From an uncultured Verrucomicrobiota bacterium (lineage in GTDB: Bacteria > Verrucomicrobiota > Verrucomicrobiia > Palsa-1439), in the NCBI GenBank assembly GCA_903825695.1, contig CAIKBP010000025.1, positions 1 through 12,088 on the forward strand: a stretch of 12,088 nt of DNA, given 5' to 3'. The notes beneath the pieces are model-generated. The model did not search any database. It saw nothing but the letters and a program-made list of their open reading frames with translations, and had not been told where the DNA came from. Shown piece after piece: positions 1-7,102 of this stretch. How positions within the stretch are numbered: position 1 is the first letter of the stretch; every line of letters begins with the position of its first letter. Made by a program: the position numbers and the translations under genes.

Positions 1-55
1 AGATTCCACAAACCTAGCAAACCTGTTCCCGACCGTCAACCCCCTCGCTGCGCTC

Positions 56-1966
56 TCACGGGTTCGGTGATGTGGCTGGCGCGGTGGGTGAGGATGAGGG
101 CTGATTCGTCCTCGTGACCGTTGCTGGCAACTGGCTCTGTTCAGAGTTGGGCTGGTTGGATACGGTGGATGAAATCAAAGGCACGGCGACAAGATGTTTC
201 TGGAAACTGCCGATACTGCGGGTCTCAACGGCAAACACAAGAGCTGGATCACTCCAACTGGCGTATTGCTCGCCGCCGCCGCGCGCTTTGCCGAGTTGGA
301 GCGTAAACGCCTTGCCACCCGCAGTCGCTGTGATATTCAACTCAGGCTTGTTGAGGCCGTATTCAGCTAGATTATCGAGTCCTTCACGGATGAACTCATT
401 GGCCCGTAATTGGCACAGACCATCGAGCAGATTCTTCACATCATCAAGGTCCAGTACCCCTGCAGTCGGTTCGACCATCTTCCAGTTGTTGTCCGCGCCC
501 CGCTCGATCACCGTCTGATTTGGCAGTTGATTGGTTTCCGCAGGCCCTTTCTCAATGACGAGCTTTGTAATCTGGTCGGGCTCGAGTTCGGCCACGCGGC
601 GTGTGCGCAACTCCAGCGAGTTGGCTGTCAACCAGTTGATTATGTTGGTGTCCACGCCGTAAATGAACGGTTCATCGGCGCGTTTCACGTTGCGGATGGC
701 GTTCGTGGCGTCAAGCGAACCAATAAGCAACTGTGCCAGTATATTGGTGCCAATGCCGCGCAGCGTGACGGTTGCCATTGGCGCAGCCAGCCCGAACTTG
801 TCGAGGTCGGTGGCCACGTCGGCGACGAACTGCGTCGCTGTCAAATCCTTGAGCTTGGTGAGTAACGCGGTCACCCGCTCGTCGTCGGCGCCGAGCGCCA
901 CCGGCGCTGTGAGTTTCCACACGTTGTTGGTATCGCGTGCGAGTTGTAGCTTGTCGGCGCCACGCAGCAACTCGATGCCACGGACGTCCGGTTCGGCAAA
1001 CACCAGCACACGCGCATCGCGGAGATCGTTGGCCTGCACGGCAAACTTTTGCGCCGAGTCGGCTGGGATCGTGAATATCGAATCGGCGTTCTTCAGCTTG
1101 GCGTAAACCAATGCAGCATCGTTGGTGACCGGCCTGCCGATTAGAAGCGTGGTGCCGTTGTCGCCAGTCCAGACAGTGACCTCGCGCACGGGTTCATCGA
1201 GCTGACAGGTGTGGACGTCTTTCGGGTCTTCGCTGACAAAATCCGTCACGCGCAGGGAACTCAACTCGCCAAGCAACTCGCTGACCTTGTGTTGGTCGGC
1301 GCGCGCCGCAATGGGACGACTGATGGCCCAGCCCCGCAAACTTTCGGGACCGATTGCGACCGTCTTGGTAAGTTCCACGGAACGCTCGCCTTTGATCTCC
1401 ATGCGTGTCGCGGTTACCGGCAGGAAATCCAGCACGGCGCGATCGCGCAAGTCATTGAGTTTGGTCTCGAGTTTATCAGCAAACGATTTGGCGGTGACGG
1501 CGATGGACTTCTGGCCAACGATCTGCGCATACACGGCATCTTTCGTTGGTGTCTCATGGCCGACCAGCACCGTGACGGCGCCGTTCTTCGTCTGAAGCGT
1601 CGCGCGCAGTTGTGGCGCATTGAGACCGAAACCTGCCATGTTGGCTCCTTTAAGCTCTTTCCCGGTGAGCGTGCGGTCGCGTTCGGCAAATTCAAGGTCG
1701 CCCAACAGAGAAGTGACCGCGCTATCGCTGGCGCGGACGGCAATCGGCTGTTTGATTTCCCATCGGTCGCCGGCCTTTTTCAACACGACGGTCTGGTTCG
1801 AGCGTACCAATTTGACCTGGGTCACGTCGGCGGATTTGAAGTCGAGGAGACGCATGCGTTTGGCCTGTGATTCCTCGGTCGTGGTACCTTTTTTGGAATC
1901 CCACCACACAAAGATGCCGGCCAGAACCGCCAGTATCAGCAAAATGTATGTCGTCCGTGATTTCAT
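56..1966 (-). CDS. DUF4340-repeat protein, last gene of the Gld-like ABC operon
   Basis: This 636-residue protein has one N-terminal membrane segment (about residues 7-23, ILLILAVLAGIFVWW), so most of it should sit outside the cytoplasmic membrane. The rest is four diverged copies of a DUF4340-type unit at about 39-185, 186-325, 326-470 and 471-600. Each copy has a W-x-[ILM]-x-x-P element (DRWEIKQP, RGWAISRP, NVWKLTAP, NNWKMVEP) and a [FY]GLxxP-like element (FGLNAP, CQLDEP, FGLAAP, YGLNKP). The C-terminal 40 residues are rich in Ser, Thr, Pro, Asn and Gln and look disordered. The ATG at 1966 is preceded by GGTGA seven bases upstream. The gene lies 87 bp after the GldG-like gene, and DUF4340 proteins commonly accompany GldG-like ABC components, which supports a shared complex. 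The substrate and exact role are unknown. The family call is strong; the domain borders are estimates. Confidence 0.85.
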   Translation of the reverse strand: MKSRTTYILLILAVLAGIFVWWDSKKGTTTEESQAKRMRLLDFKSADVTQVKLVRSNQTVVLKKAGDRWEIKQPIAVRASDSAVTSLLGDLEFAERDRTLTGKELKGANMAGFGLNAPQLRATLQTKNGAVTVLVGHETPTKDAVYAQIVGQKSIAVTAKSFADKLETKLNDLRDRAVLDFLPVTATRMEIKGERSVELTKTVAIGPESLRGWAISRPIAARADQHKVSELLGELSSLRVTDFVSEDPKDVHTCQLDEPVREVTVWTGDNGTTLLIGRPVTNDAALVYAKLKNADSIFTIPADSAQKFAVQANDLRDARVLVFAEPDVRGIELLRGADKLQLARDTNNVWKLTAPVALGADDERVTALLTKLKDLTATQFVADVATDLDKFGLAAPMATVTLRGIGTNILAQLLIGSLDATNAIRNVKRADEPFIYGVDTNIINWLTANSLELRTRRVAELEPDQITKLVIEKGPAETNQLPNQTVIERGADNNWKMVEPTAGVLDLDDVKNLLDGLCQLRANEFIREGLDNLAEYGLNKPELNITATAGGKAFTLQLGKARGGGEQYASWSDPALVFAVETRSIGSFQKHLVAVPLISSTVSNQPNSEQSQLPATVTRTNQPSSSPTAPATSPNP

Positions 1967-2053
1967 CGTTGTTTCACCAACTCAACGTAACGTGCCAAAA
2001 GGAACCCATCTCACACGACCGCGGGATCGGAACGATCACCGCACGGTACTTGG

Positions 2054-3565
2054 TCACTTTCGTCGCCGCCCCCAGGCTGCCAGACCCAGCAACGCCACGG
2101 CCAACGGCATGCCTATGATAACCAGCGCATACACACCACGCGTTTGATTAGGGGTCATGTCGAGACGAAACTCCTGTGGCAGTTTCGGGCTTACTGCAAT
2201 CAATTGTTCGCGCTTCAGCAGCCAGTTCATCGAGTTCATGAAGAAATCCAGATTTCCGCCCGACAAGCCACTATTGTCCACGAAACCTGACGAGCCAACC
2301 ACGACCATGCGGCCTTGTGCTGTCTTCAGCTCGACTCCGGGTGGCCTGCTGCTTTCGACGGCAACAGCAAGACATAGCGGGCCTTTGATGTCTTTGCCTG
2401 GGTCGAACGTCATCCGCTCGGATTTAAGATCGGTCTCTCCCCAAAATGATGGCGGCGTTTTCACCAGTTCCGTGACCGTTGGTTGATCCGCGCCCGTCGC
2501 CGCCCTGCCGGCAACTCGATGCACGCTCCGAGCGTACGGGAAGGTGGTATTGACGTCCTGCAGCTTGGCGGTGATGGGATGCTGGGTGTATTCCGTGCCG
2601 ATTGCGTTAACGATGAGCAACTCGGTGCCGAGCAAGACACCGCCTTTGGCCACGGCGAGATCGTCATCCACTTGCACGTTCCAGTTCCGCAACCATGTCT
2701 CAAGTCCCGTCTTGCGGTTCGGGTCCAGCATTATCAGCAGCCGTCCGCCCTGCTTCTTCAGGTAGTCATCCAGTACCGCCAGTTCCGTTGGAGTAAACTC
2801 CTGATGCGGCCCCGCTATGACAATCACACCGGCGTCGTCAGGCAACACCTGTTTTTCCATCAGGTTCCAGCGCGCGACTGTGATGTTATCGCGCTTGATA
2901 TACTGGCTCAATGTCGAGTAACCCTCCCGTTGGTCGGAGTCGTTCGGGTCGTGTTCTCCTTGGCCAGTGAGGAAGTAAACCTTCGGCGGTTTCTCTTCAG
3001 TGACGGTCTGGATTGCCGACAAAAACACGCCCTCGCCTTTGAACGCCCGGATTCGACCCTGTCCCATCCCGTACTCACTGGCGTCTATGTCTACGAGGTC
3101 ATCGAGGCGGACGTACCTGTGGCGCTCGCCGCACACGAAGATGATCGCGTCCGGAGCCTCAAGTTTGAATTTCTCAACGAGCTGTTTGGCTCGGGCAAGG
3201 TTACGGTCTGGATCAACGTATTCGACGCGCAACTTGTCTCCGCCGACGAACTGCATTTCTTTGAGCAAATCGCGCGCATCTTCCAGCACCTTCTCCACGT
3301 ACCCGTGTTCGGAACTGACGGGTATGAACACGACAACGTCCACCGGCTCCTTCAGCGCGTGTAGCGCCTGTTTGGTTTTGTCAGCGATCTGATAGTAGCG
3401 GGTCTTCGTCCAGTCGAACCGCAGGTAATGTCGCGCTACCAGCCAGTTGACCATCACCACCAAAACCGCCGCCGCAACGATCTGCACGAACAGGTTTGCG
3501 CCGATTTCAAGCTTGCGTCGCCGCAACGTCGTCACGTGTTCTAATTTTGGGGTTTCGATCGCCAC
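2054..3565 (-). CDS. GldG-like ABC transporter auxiliary protein (ABC_transp_aux family)
   Basis: This protein of about 503 residues has a membrane segment near the N-terminus (LFVQIVAAAVLVVMVNWLVA), a large extracytoplasmic region, and a second membrane segment at the C-terminus (VYALVIIGMPLAVALLGLAAW) followed by a basic GRRRK tail. This is the architecture of the GldG/ABC_transp_aux family. The FDWTKTRYYQIADKT stretch after the first helix and the following VDVVVFIP strand are typical of that family. The start is a choice. A TTG at 3571 directly abuts the permease stop codon, but GGAGG at 3575-3579 is only three bases from it. The same GGAGG sits nine bases from the GTG at 3565, which I prefer. 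The gene follows the permease without a gap, so translation is probably coupled. In Bacteroidetes GldG belongs to the gliding/type IX secretion-associated ABC complex. Here a gliding role is not implied, because related operons occur in non-gliding bacteria. Confidence 0.85.
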   Translation of the reverse strand: MAIETPKLEHVTTLRRRKLEIGANLFVQIVAAAVLVVMVNWLVARHYLRFDWTKTRYYQIADKTKQALHALKEPVDVVVFIPVSSEHGYVEKVLEDARDLLKEMQFVGGDKLRVEYVDPDRNLARAKQLVEKFKLEAPDAIIFVCGERHRYVRLDDLVDIDASEYGMGQGRIRAFKGEGVFLSAIQTVTEEKPPKVYFLTGQGEHDPNDSDQREGYSTLSQYIKRDNITVARWNLMEKQVLPDDAGVIVIAGPHQEFTPTELAVLDDYLKKQGGRLLIMLDPNRKTGLETWLRNWNVQVDDDLAVAKGGVLLGTELLIVNAIGTEYTQHPITAKLQDVNTTFPYARSVHRVAGRAATGADQPTVTELVKTPPSFWGETDLKSERMTFDPGKDIKGPLCLAVAVESSRPPGVELKTAQGRMVVVGSSGFVDNSGLSGGNLDFFMNSMNWLLKREQLIAVSPKLPQEFRLDMTPNQTRGVYALVIIGMPLAVALLGLAAWGRRRK

Positions 3566-3571
3566 AGCCAA

Positions 3572-4318
3572 CTACCTCCATTTCCTCGATTCTAAGACGC
3601 GCGTCGTCAGGAACAATACCAACACCGTGCTGCTCGCGTACAACACCAGCGGCCGCAGATCCACCATGCCGCGACCAAAATCGCCCATCTGTTCAAAGGT
3701 CGAGAGCAAGTCGAATAGTTTGACGGCCGGTGTCCCCCGCAGGAAATACGAGCCGAACATGACCCCGACTATGAACAGGAATATCAACGCGAAAGCTGTC
3801 AGAAAGGCGGTGACTTGGTTCTTCGTTAACGCGGAACACAAAACGCCAAGGGCTACCAGGAACTGTCCGATGAGCAGCACGCCGACATACCCTGCGGCAA
3901 CCGGTCCGAAATCGAGCATCGCTGTGCCTTTCGAAAAATGCTGCAGGATCAGCACGTACAAACCTGTTAATGCCCACATCAACGCGTACAAGGTCACCGC
4001 ACCAAGCCACTTCGCAAACACGACCTCGAACTCCGTCACGGGCGACGTCATCAACATCTCGATCGATCCCGATCGTTTCTCCTCGGCCAGCAGCCGCATG
4101 GTAATCGCTGGAACAACGAACATCGACGGCAGCCAGAACCAATAGAAGAATCCCTGCATCATCGTGATCTGCGTTGGACCGGATCTCAATAACTCGCCAA
4201 TGACCGAGCAGAAAACGAATCCCATCACGATCAGGAAAAACATGATGACAATGTACCCGAGCACCGACGCGAAATACGCGTTCAGCTCCCGGCGCAGCAA
4301 TGTCGTCACATTCCTCAT
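3572..4318 (-). CDS. ABC-2 type transporter permease, GldF-like
   Basis: This 248-residue inner-membrane protein has about six hydrophobic helices (roughly 19-43, 58-75, 103-127, 138-165, 170-195 and 222-243). After the second helix comes the segment RLLAEEKRSGSIEMLMTSPV, and the [EK]K-x-G-[ST]-x-E-x-L-x-[ST]-x-P pattern marks ABC-2 permeases of the GldF/NosY type. It should form the membrane channel driven by the ATPase encoded upstream and work with the GldG-like protein encoded directly downstream. The ATG at 4318 fits the family's usual N-terminus, although the ribosome binding site is weak. A GC-rich hairpin 14 bases upstream could affect access to it. The stop codon at 3572-3574 is immediately followed by the next gene. 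The transported substrate cannot be read from the sequence. Confidence 0.9.
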   Translation of the reverse strand: MRNVTTLLRRELNAYFASVLGYIVIMFFLIVMGFVFCSVIGELLRSGPTQITMMQGFFYWFWLPSMFVVPAITMRLLAEEKRSGSIEMLMTSPVTEFEVVFAKWLGAVTLYALMWALTGLYVLILQHFSKGTAMLDFGPVAAGYVGVLLIGQFLVALGVLCSALTKNQVTAFLTAFALIFLFIVGVMFGSYFLRGTPAVKLFDLLSTFEQMGDFGRGMVDLRPLVLYASSTVLVLFLTTRVLESRKWR

Positions 4319-4332
4319 GTCATCTTACTCTT

Positions 4333-4408
4333 CCCGCCTGCGGCGGGTAAACCTCTCGCTCTTGCTCCCTTGTCCGCCGAAGTCTCGTGACGGCGGGACG
4401 AAGGCGGA
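4333..4408. repeat. GC-rich inverted repeats between the ATPase and permease genes
   Basis: The 90-bp gap between the first two genes of the ABC operon holds two inverted repeats. CCCGCC-TGC-GGCGGG (4333-4347) is a perfect six-base stem with a three-base loop. TCCGCC (4373-4378) pairs with GGCGGA (4403-4408) around a GC-rich centre and directly abuts the ATPase stop codon. No T-tract follows either one, so these are not classic terminators. They look like members of a dispersed REP-like repeat family. In the mRNA they could stabilise the ATPase message or hinder ribosome access to the permease. Family membership is inference from their appearance. Confidence 0.55.
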
Positions 4409-5386
4409 TCATCGCAACAGGCTCCTTCGTTGATCCCGGCGGTCTTCCTCCGCTTCGTCCTCCTCGCGGGTGATCTGCACGAAAATGTCCTCCAGCGAGG
4501 TCCGGCACGGGCTTAATTCCAGCAGTTTCCAGCCGCATCGCGTGACCGCATCGAAGATTCCCTCCGTGGGATCGGCCCCGGTCTTTGGATGCACCACGCA
4601 CCGTACCCGCTCGCCGTCGCCCGCCGCCACACGCACCGCATCGACTCCCGTCACGCCGCGCAACGCCGCCTGCACTGCGTCTCGTGGCCCGCCGCGTACC
4701 TCCACTTCTATCGTCGATTTGATCAGGTTCGCCAGCGTGTCCGAGATGAGAACTTTGCCGTGGTGAATGATGATCACGCGGTTGCAGGTCATCTCAACTT
4801 CGGGAAGAATGTGCGTCGAAAGCAAAATTGTGTGCTGTTTGCCGAGGTCTTTGATCAATTGGCGCACCTGACGTATCTGCACCGGGTCAAGGCCAAGGGT
4901 CGGTTCATCCAGAATCAACAGGTCCGGCTCGCCCACCAACGCGTCCGCCAGCCCAACGCGCTGCCGATAACCCTTGGAAAGTTGCCCGATGATCCGATGG
5001 CGCACATCGGTGATGCCGCACATCCCCAGCACATCATCAATCCGTTCATTGCGGTCGGCGCGCGGCACGCCCTTTAATTTCGCGCGGAACCTCAGGTACT
5101 CGCTCACCCGCATGTCCATGTACAACGGATTGTTCTCGGGCATGTAACCGATGTGACGACGCACCTCCAGTGAGTCTTCAAACACATCAACGCCCGACAC
5201 CACAACCCGGCCCGCTGTTGCGGGAATGAACCCCGTCAGAATCCGCATCGTCGTGCTCTTGCCCGCGCCGTTCGGCCCGAGGAACCCGACAACCTCCCCG
5301 CGTTTAACCTCGAACGACACGTCCTTGAGCGCGGTCAAGCCCGCGAACCGCTTTGTCAAATTCTCTACTCGAATCATCGGTTGCAT
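4409..5386 (-). CDS. ABC transporter ATP-binding protein, GldA-like
   Basis: This cytoplasmic ATPase of about 325 residues powers the adjacent permease. Numbered from the ATG at 5386, it shows Walker A GPNGAGKST (37-45), ABC signature LSKGYRQR (136-143), Walker B LLILDEP (156-162) and the switch histidine in LLSTH (192). The Q-loop position reads YMPENNPLY, with Glu where many ABC ATPases have Gln; I believe this is common in GldA-type proteins. After the nucleotide-binding domain, a C-terminal region of about 100 residues with a beta-alpha-beta look is typical of ABC-2 export ATPases. It ends in a highly charged tail (REEDEAEEDRRDQRR). The frame stays open to a TTG at 5446, but that codon overlaps a candidate promoter and the extra 20 residues precede the family's normal start. 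The ATG at 5386 or the ATG at 5377 is therefore preferred. It is the first gene of the operon. Confidence 0.92.
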   Translation of the reverse strand: MQPMIRVENLTKRFAGLTALKDVSFEVKRGEVVGFLGPNGAGKSTTMRILTGFIPATAGRVVVSGVDVFEDSLEVRRHIGYMPENNPLYMDMRVSEYLRFRAKLKGVPRADRNERIDDVLGMCGITDVRHRIIGQLSKGYRQRVGLADALVGEPDLLILDEPTLGLDPVQIRQVRQLIKDLGKQHTILLSTHILPEVEMTCNRVIIIHHGKVLISDTLANLIKSTIEVEVRGGPRDAVQAALRGVTGVDAVRVAAGDGERVRCVVHPKTGADPTEGIFDAVTRCGWKLLELSPCRTSLEDIFVQITREEDEAEEDRRDQRRSLLR

Positions 5387-5417
5387 GAGATCAGTTTCCG
5401 GAGAAAACGCGAAACGC

Positions 5418-5446
5418 ACTCTAACAAACGCTTTTGATTCTTGCAA
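5418..5446 (-). promoter_or_regulatory. Candidate sigma70-type promoter of the ABC operon
   Basis: On the minus strand, TTGCAA (5446-5441) and TAGAGT (5423-5418) are separated by exactly 17 bases, each matching four of six consensus positions. The predicted transcript would start near 5411 and give a leader of about 25 bases before the ATG at 5386. This placement also argues against the upstream TTG start, which coincides with the -35 box. Seen by eye only; no scoring was done. Confidence 0.4.
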
Positions 5447-5555
5447 GACGCAGAACGTTCAAACGCCAACGCATGGTATGACCTCTCGCAGAGTTCTCAG
5501 AGCGGAATCTTAACCGAATTGGACGACAACAGAGATGACGGTTTTGGGAAGATGA

Positions 5556-5572
5556 ACGGCGTTATGCGCCGT
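5556..5572. terminator. Weak hairpin at the end of the DUF2283 gene
   Basis: ACGGCG (5556-5561) and CGCCGT (5567-5572) form a six-base stem around a five-base loop containing the DUF2283 stop codon. In minus-strand sense the hairpin is followed by TCATCTTCC, which lacks a true U-tract. It may slow or end transcription ahead of the ABC operon, but it is a poor rho-independent terminator. Confidence 0.25.
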
Positions 5573-5810
5573 ATTTCTTTGGTGGCTTCTCACGGACAAG
5601 CTCTGGAATGCCGTTTGGGGATGAAGCCCGCTTTCGCGCCATTGCTTTCGGCGTGCGTTCGGAAATCTCTAGGACTTCTACACCGACCACTCTGTTCTTG
5701 CTGTCAAAATCCACAATGACACCAGGGGCGACTGCCTCCGACTCGATGATTTTGGAATCATCGATCCGTAAATATAGGGCGTCAGCTTTGTGATCAATCC
5801 TGAGCTTCAT
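5562..5810 (-). CDS. DUF2283 domain protein (possible antitoxin-like partner)
   Basis: This 82-residue protein starts MKLRIDHKADALYLRID and continues with a V-x-PGVIVDFD-x-x-x-x-VVGVEVLEIS stretch. That pattern, a small beta-rich fold with the G-[IV]-E-[IV]-L motif, defines DUF2283. The C-terminal 25 residues are basic and proline-containing and lie outside the conserved domain. Its ATG overlaps the stop codon of the upstream DUF4258 gene as ATGA, and a strong ribosome binding site, GAGGAA (5817-5822), lies six bases upstream. DUF2283 genes are very often paired with DUF4258 genes, and such pairs are treated as putative toxin-antitoxin-like modules. Which partner, if either, is toxic is not established here. 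The family call is firm; the role is inference. Confidence 0.85.
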   Translation of the reverse strand: MKLRIDHKADALYLRIDDSKIIESEAVAPGVIVDFDSKNRVVGVEVLEISERTPKAMARKRASSPNGIPELVREKPPKKYGA

Positions 5811-6058
5811 AGCTTGTTCCTCATTTTGCGGTCAAAATATACAGTAACTACCAACACCGGTCGAACGGTTTTATTCACCACCGCACGCAAAACGCGATTG
5901 CCGTGCTCGGTGATGCGTCCCAAACGATGTTCCAATTCGGCATCGTCAGGATCAACTTCGACGCGTTGCGGCGACCTCAACACCCGTTCCAGCCATGAGA
6001 CAGCAATCTCGCGTTCCTCCAGAACGTCGTGCGCGTGCTGGCTTAGTTTGTAGTCCAC
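5807..6058 (-). CDS. DUF4258 domain protein (possible toxin-like partner)
   Basis: This protein of about 83 residues has the DUF4258 layout: KLSQHAHDVLEEREI near the N-terminus, then a W-[LV]-E-x-x-L-x-x-P-x-R-V segment, and a C-terminal LRAVVN...VLVVTVYFDRK strand pair. The family is small, soluble and related in appearance to RelE/BrnT-like toxins, but activity is mostly undemonstrated. The start is uncertain. A GTG at 6058 gives VDYKLSQHA, the natural start of the domain. The frame also stays open to a TTG at 6109, which would add 17 residues unlike the family. Neither has a clear ribosome binding site. The stop codon overlaps the start of the DUF2283 gene as ATGA, so the two are translationally coupled. 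Confidence 0.8.
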   Translation of the reverse strand: MDYKLSQHAHDVLEEREIAVSWLERVLRSPQRVEVDPDDAELEHRLGRITEHGNRVLRAVVNKTVRPVLVVTVYFDRKMRNKL

Positions 6059-6207
6059 GCCTGCGCATCGTATCTCGCGCGATCGGCGATTGTCGAGACC
6101 AACGGGCAACTGATGCGCGAGTGGGAGCGCGTTCGGTGAAACCCGATCCTGAAACGCTTGTCACGGTCGGGGCGGCAGACTACATTCGCCCGCGTTGGCG
6201 GAGATTG

Positions 6208-6213
6208 TATAAG
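6208..6213 (+). promoter_or_regulatory. Candidate -10 box for the small secreted protein gene
   Basis: TATAAG at 6208-6213 matches five of six positions of the -10 consensus and lies 44 bases before the ATG at 6258. The matching -35 at 17-base spacing is poor (TTCGCC), so an activator or another sigma factor would be needed if this is real. Confidence 0.25.
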
Positions 6214-6257
6214 AGCTAGGTCGCCGTCGGCAGTGGACGGAAAAAAGAGAGGCAACC

Positions 6258-6884
6258 ATGACGACAACCAGAAGAATTGGGTCCCTATTAACAATAACCC
6301 TGTGCGTGCTGGCGTTCGCAAGCTCGACGAGGATGGCCCGGGCGGATAAAGAAGGCCTTTCCAAGGAAGTATTGGCGCGGCTGCCTCTAACTGGGGAAAC
6401 GCAGGGAAAAGTTGATTCAGTTTTTGCCAAACACGCCAGCAAGATCGCCGACGCCCAAAAAGCAGTCAAAACGGCATTGGACGAGCAGGGGAATGCGATG
6501 TTCGGCGGTTTTGCCACAGTGATGAGCAACCCCAAAGACGATGCCGCGCACAAGAAATGGAAGGAAGACTGCGACCGAACCAAGGAGGCGGCGGAAGAGG
6601 CCTCGAAGCGATTGGAGAACGCGGTGCTCGAACGGGATGACGCGATACACGAAGTTCTGCCGCCGGAACTGGCCGGGAAGTTCGCCCGCGGAATGAGACT
6701 CGTTCACGAACGGGATGATGCGTTCTTAAAAGTTTTTGCCGATAGTGTGAAGAACGGGCTGGAAGAGGGAGTGACGGACGCCCAACGCGCGAAAAACGCC
6801 GAAAATGGGCAAAAAGAGATTTCGGATATTTCCGATACCTTCGCGAAGAAACTCGACGAGCAAATCGGCAAAATCCAAAAATAA
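6258..6884 (+). CDS. Small secreted helical protein of unknown function
   Basis: I do not recognise this 208-residue protein. It is the only clear plus-strand gene in the window. The N-terminus is a classic Sec signal peptide: TTRR, a hydrophobic core (IGSLLTITLCVLAFAS) and a likely cleavage after ARA (residue 29). The mature part has no cysteine cluster or metal-binding motif; a single Cys lies in KEDCDRT. It is rich in Lys, Glu, Asp, Ala and Gln in long stretches that should form amphipathic helices or coiled coils. Two segments look alike (VLERDDAIHEVLPPELAGKF and LVHERDDAFLKVFADSV). The overall look recalls periplasmic Spy/CpxP-like helical proteins, but I see no clear LTxxQ signature, so this is only a possibility. 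GAGAGG five bases upstream supports the ATG. The gene ends five bases before the stop of the convergent small gene. Start and reality are well supported; function is not. Confidence 0.8.
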   Translation: MTTTRRIGSLLTITLCVLAFASSTRMARADKEGLSKEVLARLPLTGETQGKVDSVFAKHASKIADAQKAVKTALDEQGNAMFGGFATVMSNPKDDAAHKKWKEDCDRTKEAAEEASKRLENAVLERDDAIHEVLPPELAGKFARGMRLVHERDDAFLKVFADSVKNGLEEGVTDAQRAKNAENGQKEISDISDTFAKKLDEQIGKIQK

Positions 6885-6889
6885 CCCGC

Positions 6890-7102
6890 CTAGACGACGT
6901 TAATGCCGTCGTAGCAGCGGCAGTATTGCTCGACCTGTTCCCATGTTTCGCATGTGAACGTTGTCAGGTACGCTTCGTCGGCGTTGCTGACCTCGCTGTC
7001 GAACACGTCGATAACGTAGTCGTCCCGCTCAAGCTGGATATGGAAATCAAGTCCTTCGCGCTTCGTTTCCCATTCGATTGGCGATAGCTCTTCGAATCTC
7101 AT
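6890..7102 (-). CDS. Acidic 70-residue protein, third gene of the restriction-modification operon
   Basis: I do not recognise this protein. It starts MRFEELSPIEWETKREG and has 18 acidic against five Lys/Arg residues, a net charge near -13 over 70 residues. Alternating hydrophobic stretches (DFHIQLERDDYVIDVFDSE, AYLTTFTCETWEQVEQY) suggest a small beta-sheet followed by a helix, with three cysteines near the C-terminus (51, 61, 63). The start is well fixed. The ATG at 7102 overlaps the nuclease stop codon as ATGA, and GGAGGG (7109-7114) sits six bases upstream. An in-frame start at 7129 would lie inside the nuclease gene and skip this signal. Its coupling to the methyltransferase and nuclease genes suggests a role in the same system. 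It could be a modulator, a DNA-mimic-type inhibitor or a nuclease subunit. None of these is shown by the sequence. Confidence 0.7.
   Translation of the reverse strand: MRFEELSPIEWETKREGLDFHIQLERDDYVIDVFDSEVSNADEAYLTTFTCETWEQVEQYCRCYDGINVV

Noticed and set aside
1..55. Sequence downstream of the DUF4340 gene
   Set aside because: I see no gene, terminator or repeat in it that can be supported.
1211..1870. Long open frame on the plus strand across the DUF4340 gene
   Set aside because: It is antisense to a convincing gene, shows no domain or signal, and is explained by GC-rich codon usage. The same holds for plus-strand frames at 2483-3364, 9024-9950 and 10796-11635.
5387..5446. N-terminal extension of the ABC ATPase from a TTG at 5446
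   Set aside because: It overlaps the candidate promoter, uses a rare start codon, and adds residues before the normal family start.
6894..6912. ACGACG...CGTCGT hairpin between the convergent genes as a terminator
   Set aside because: The stem is only six bases, lies within the small acidic gene, and no T-run follows directly on either strand.
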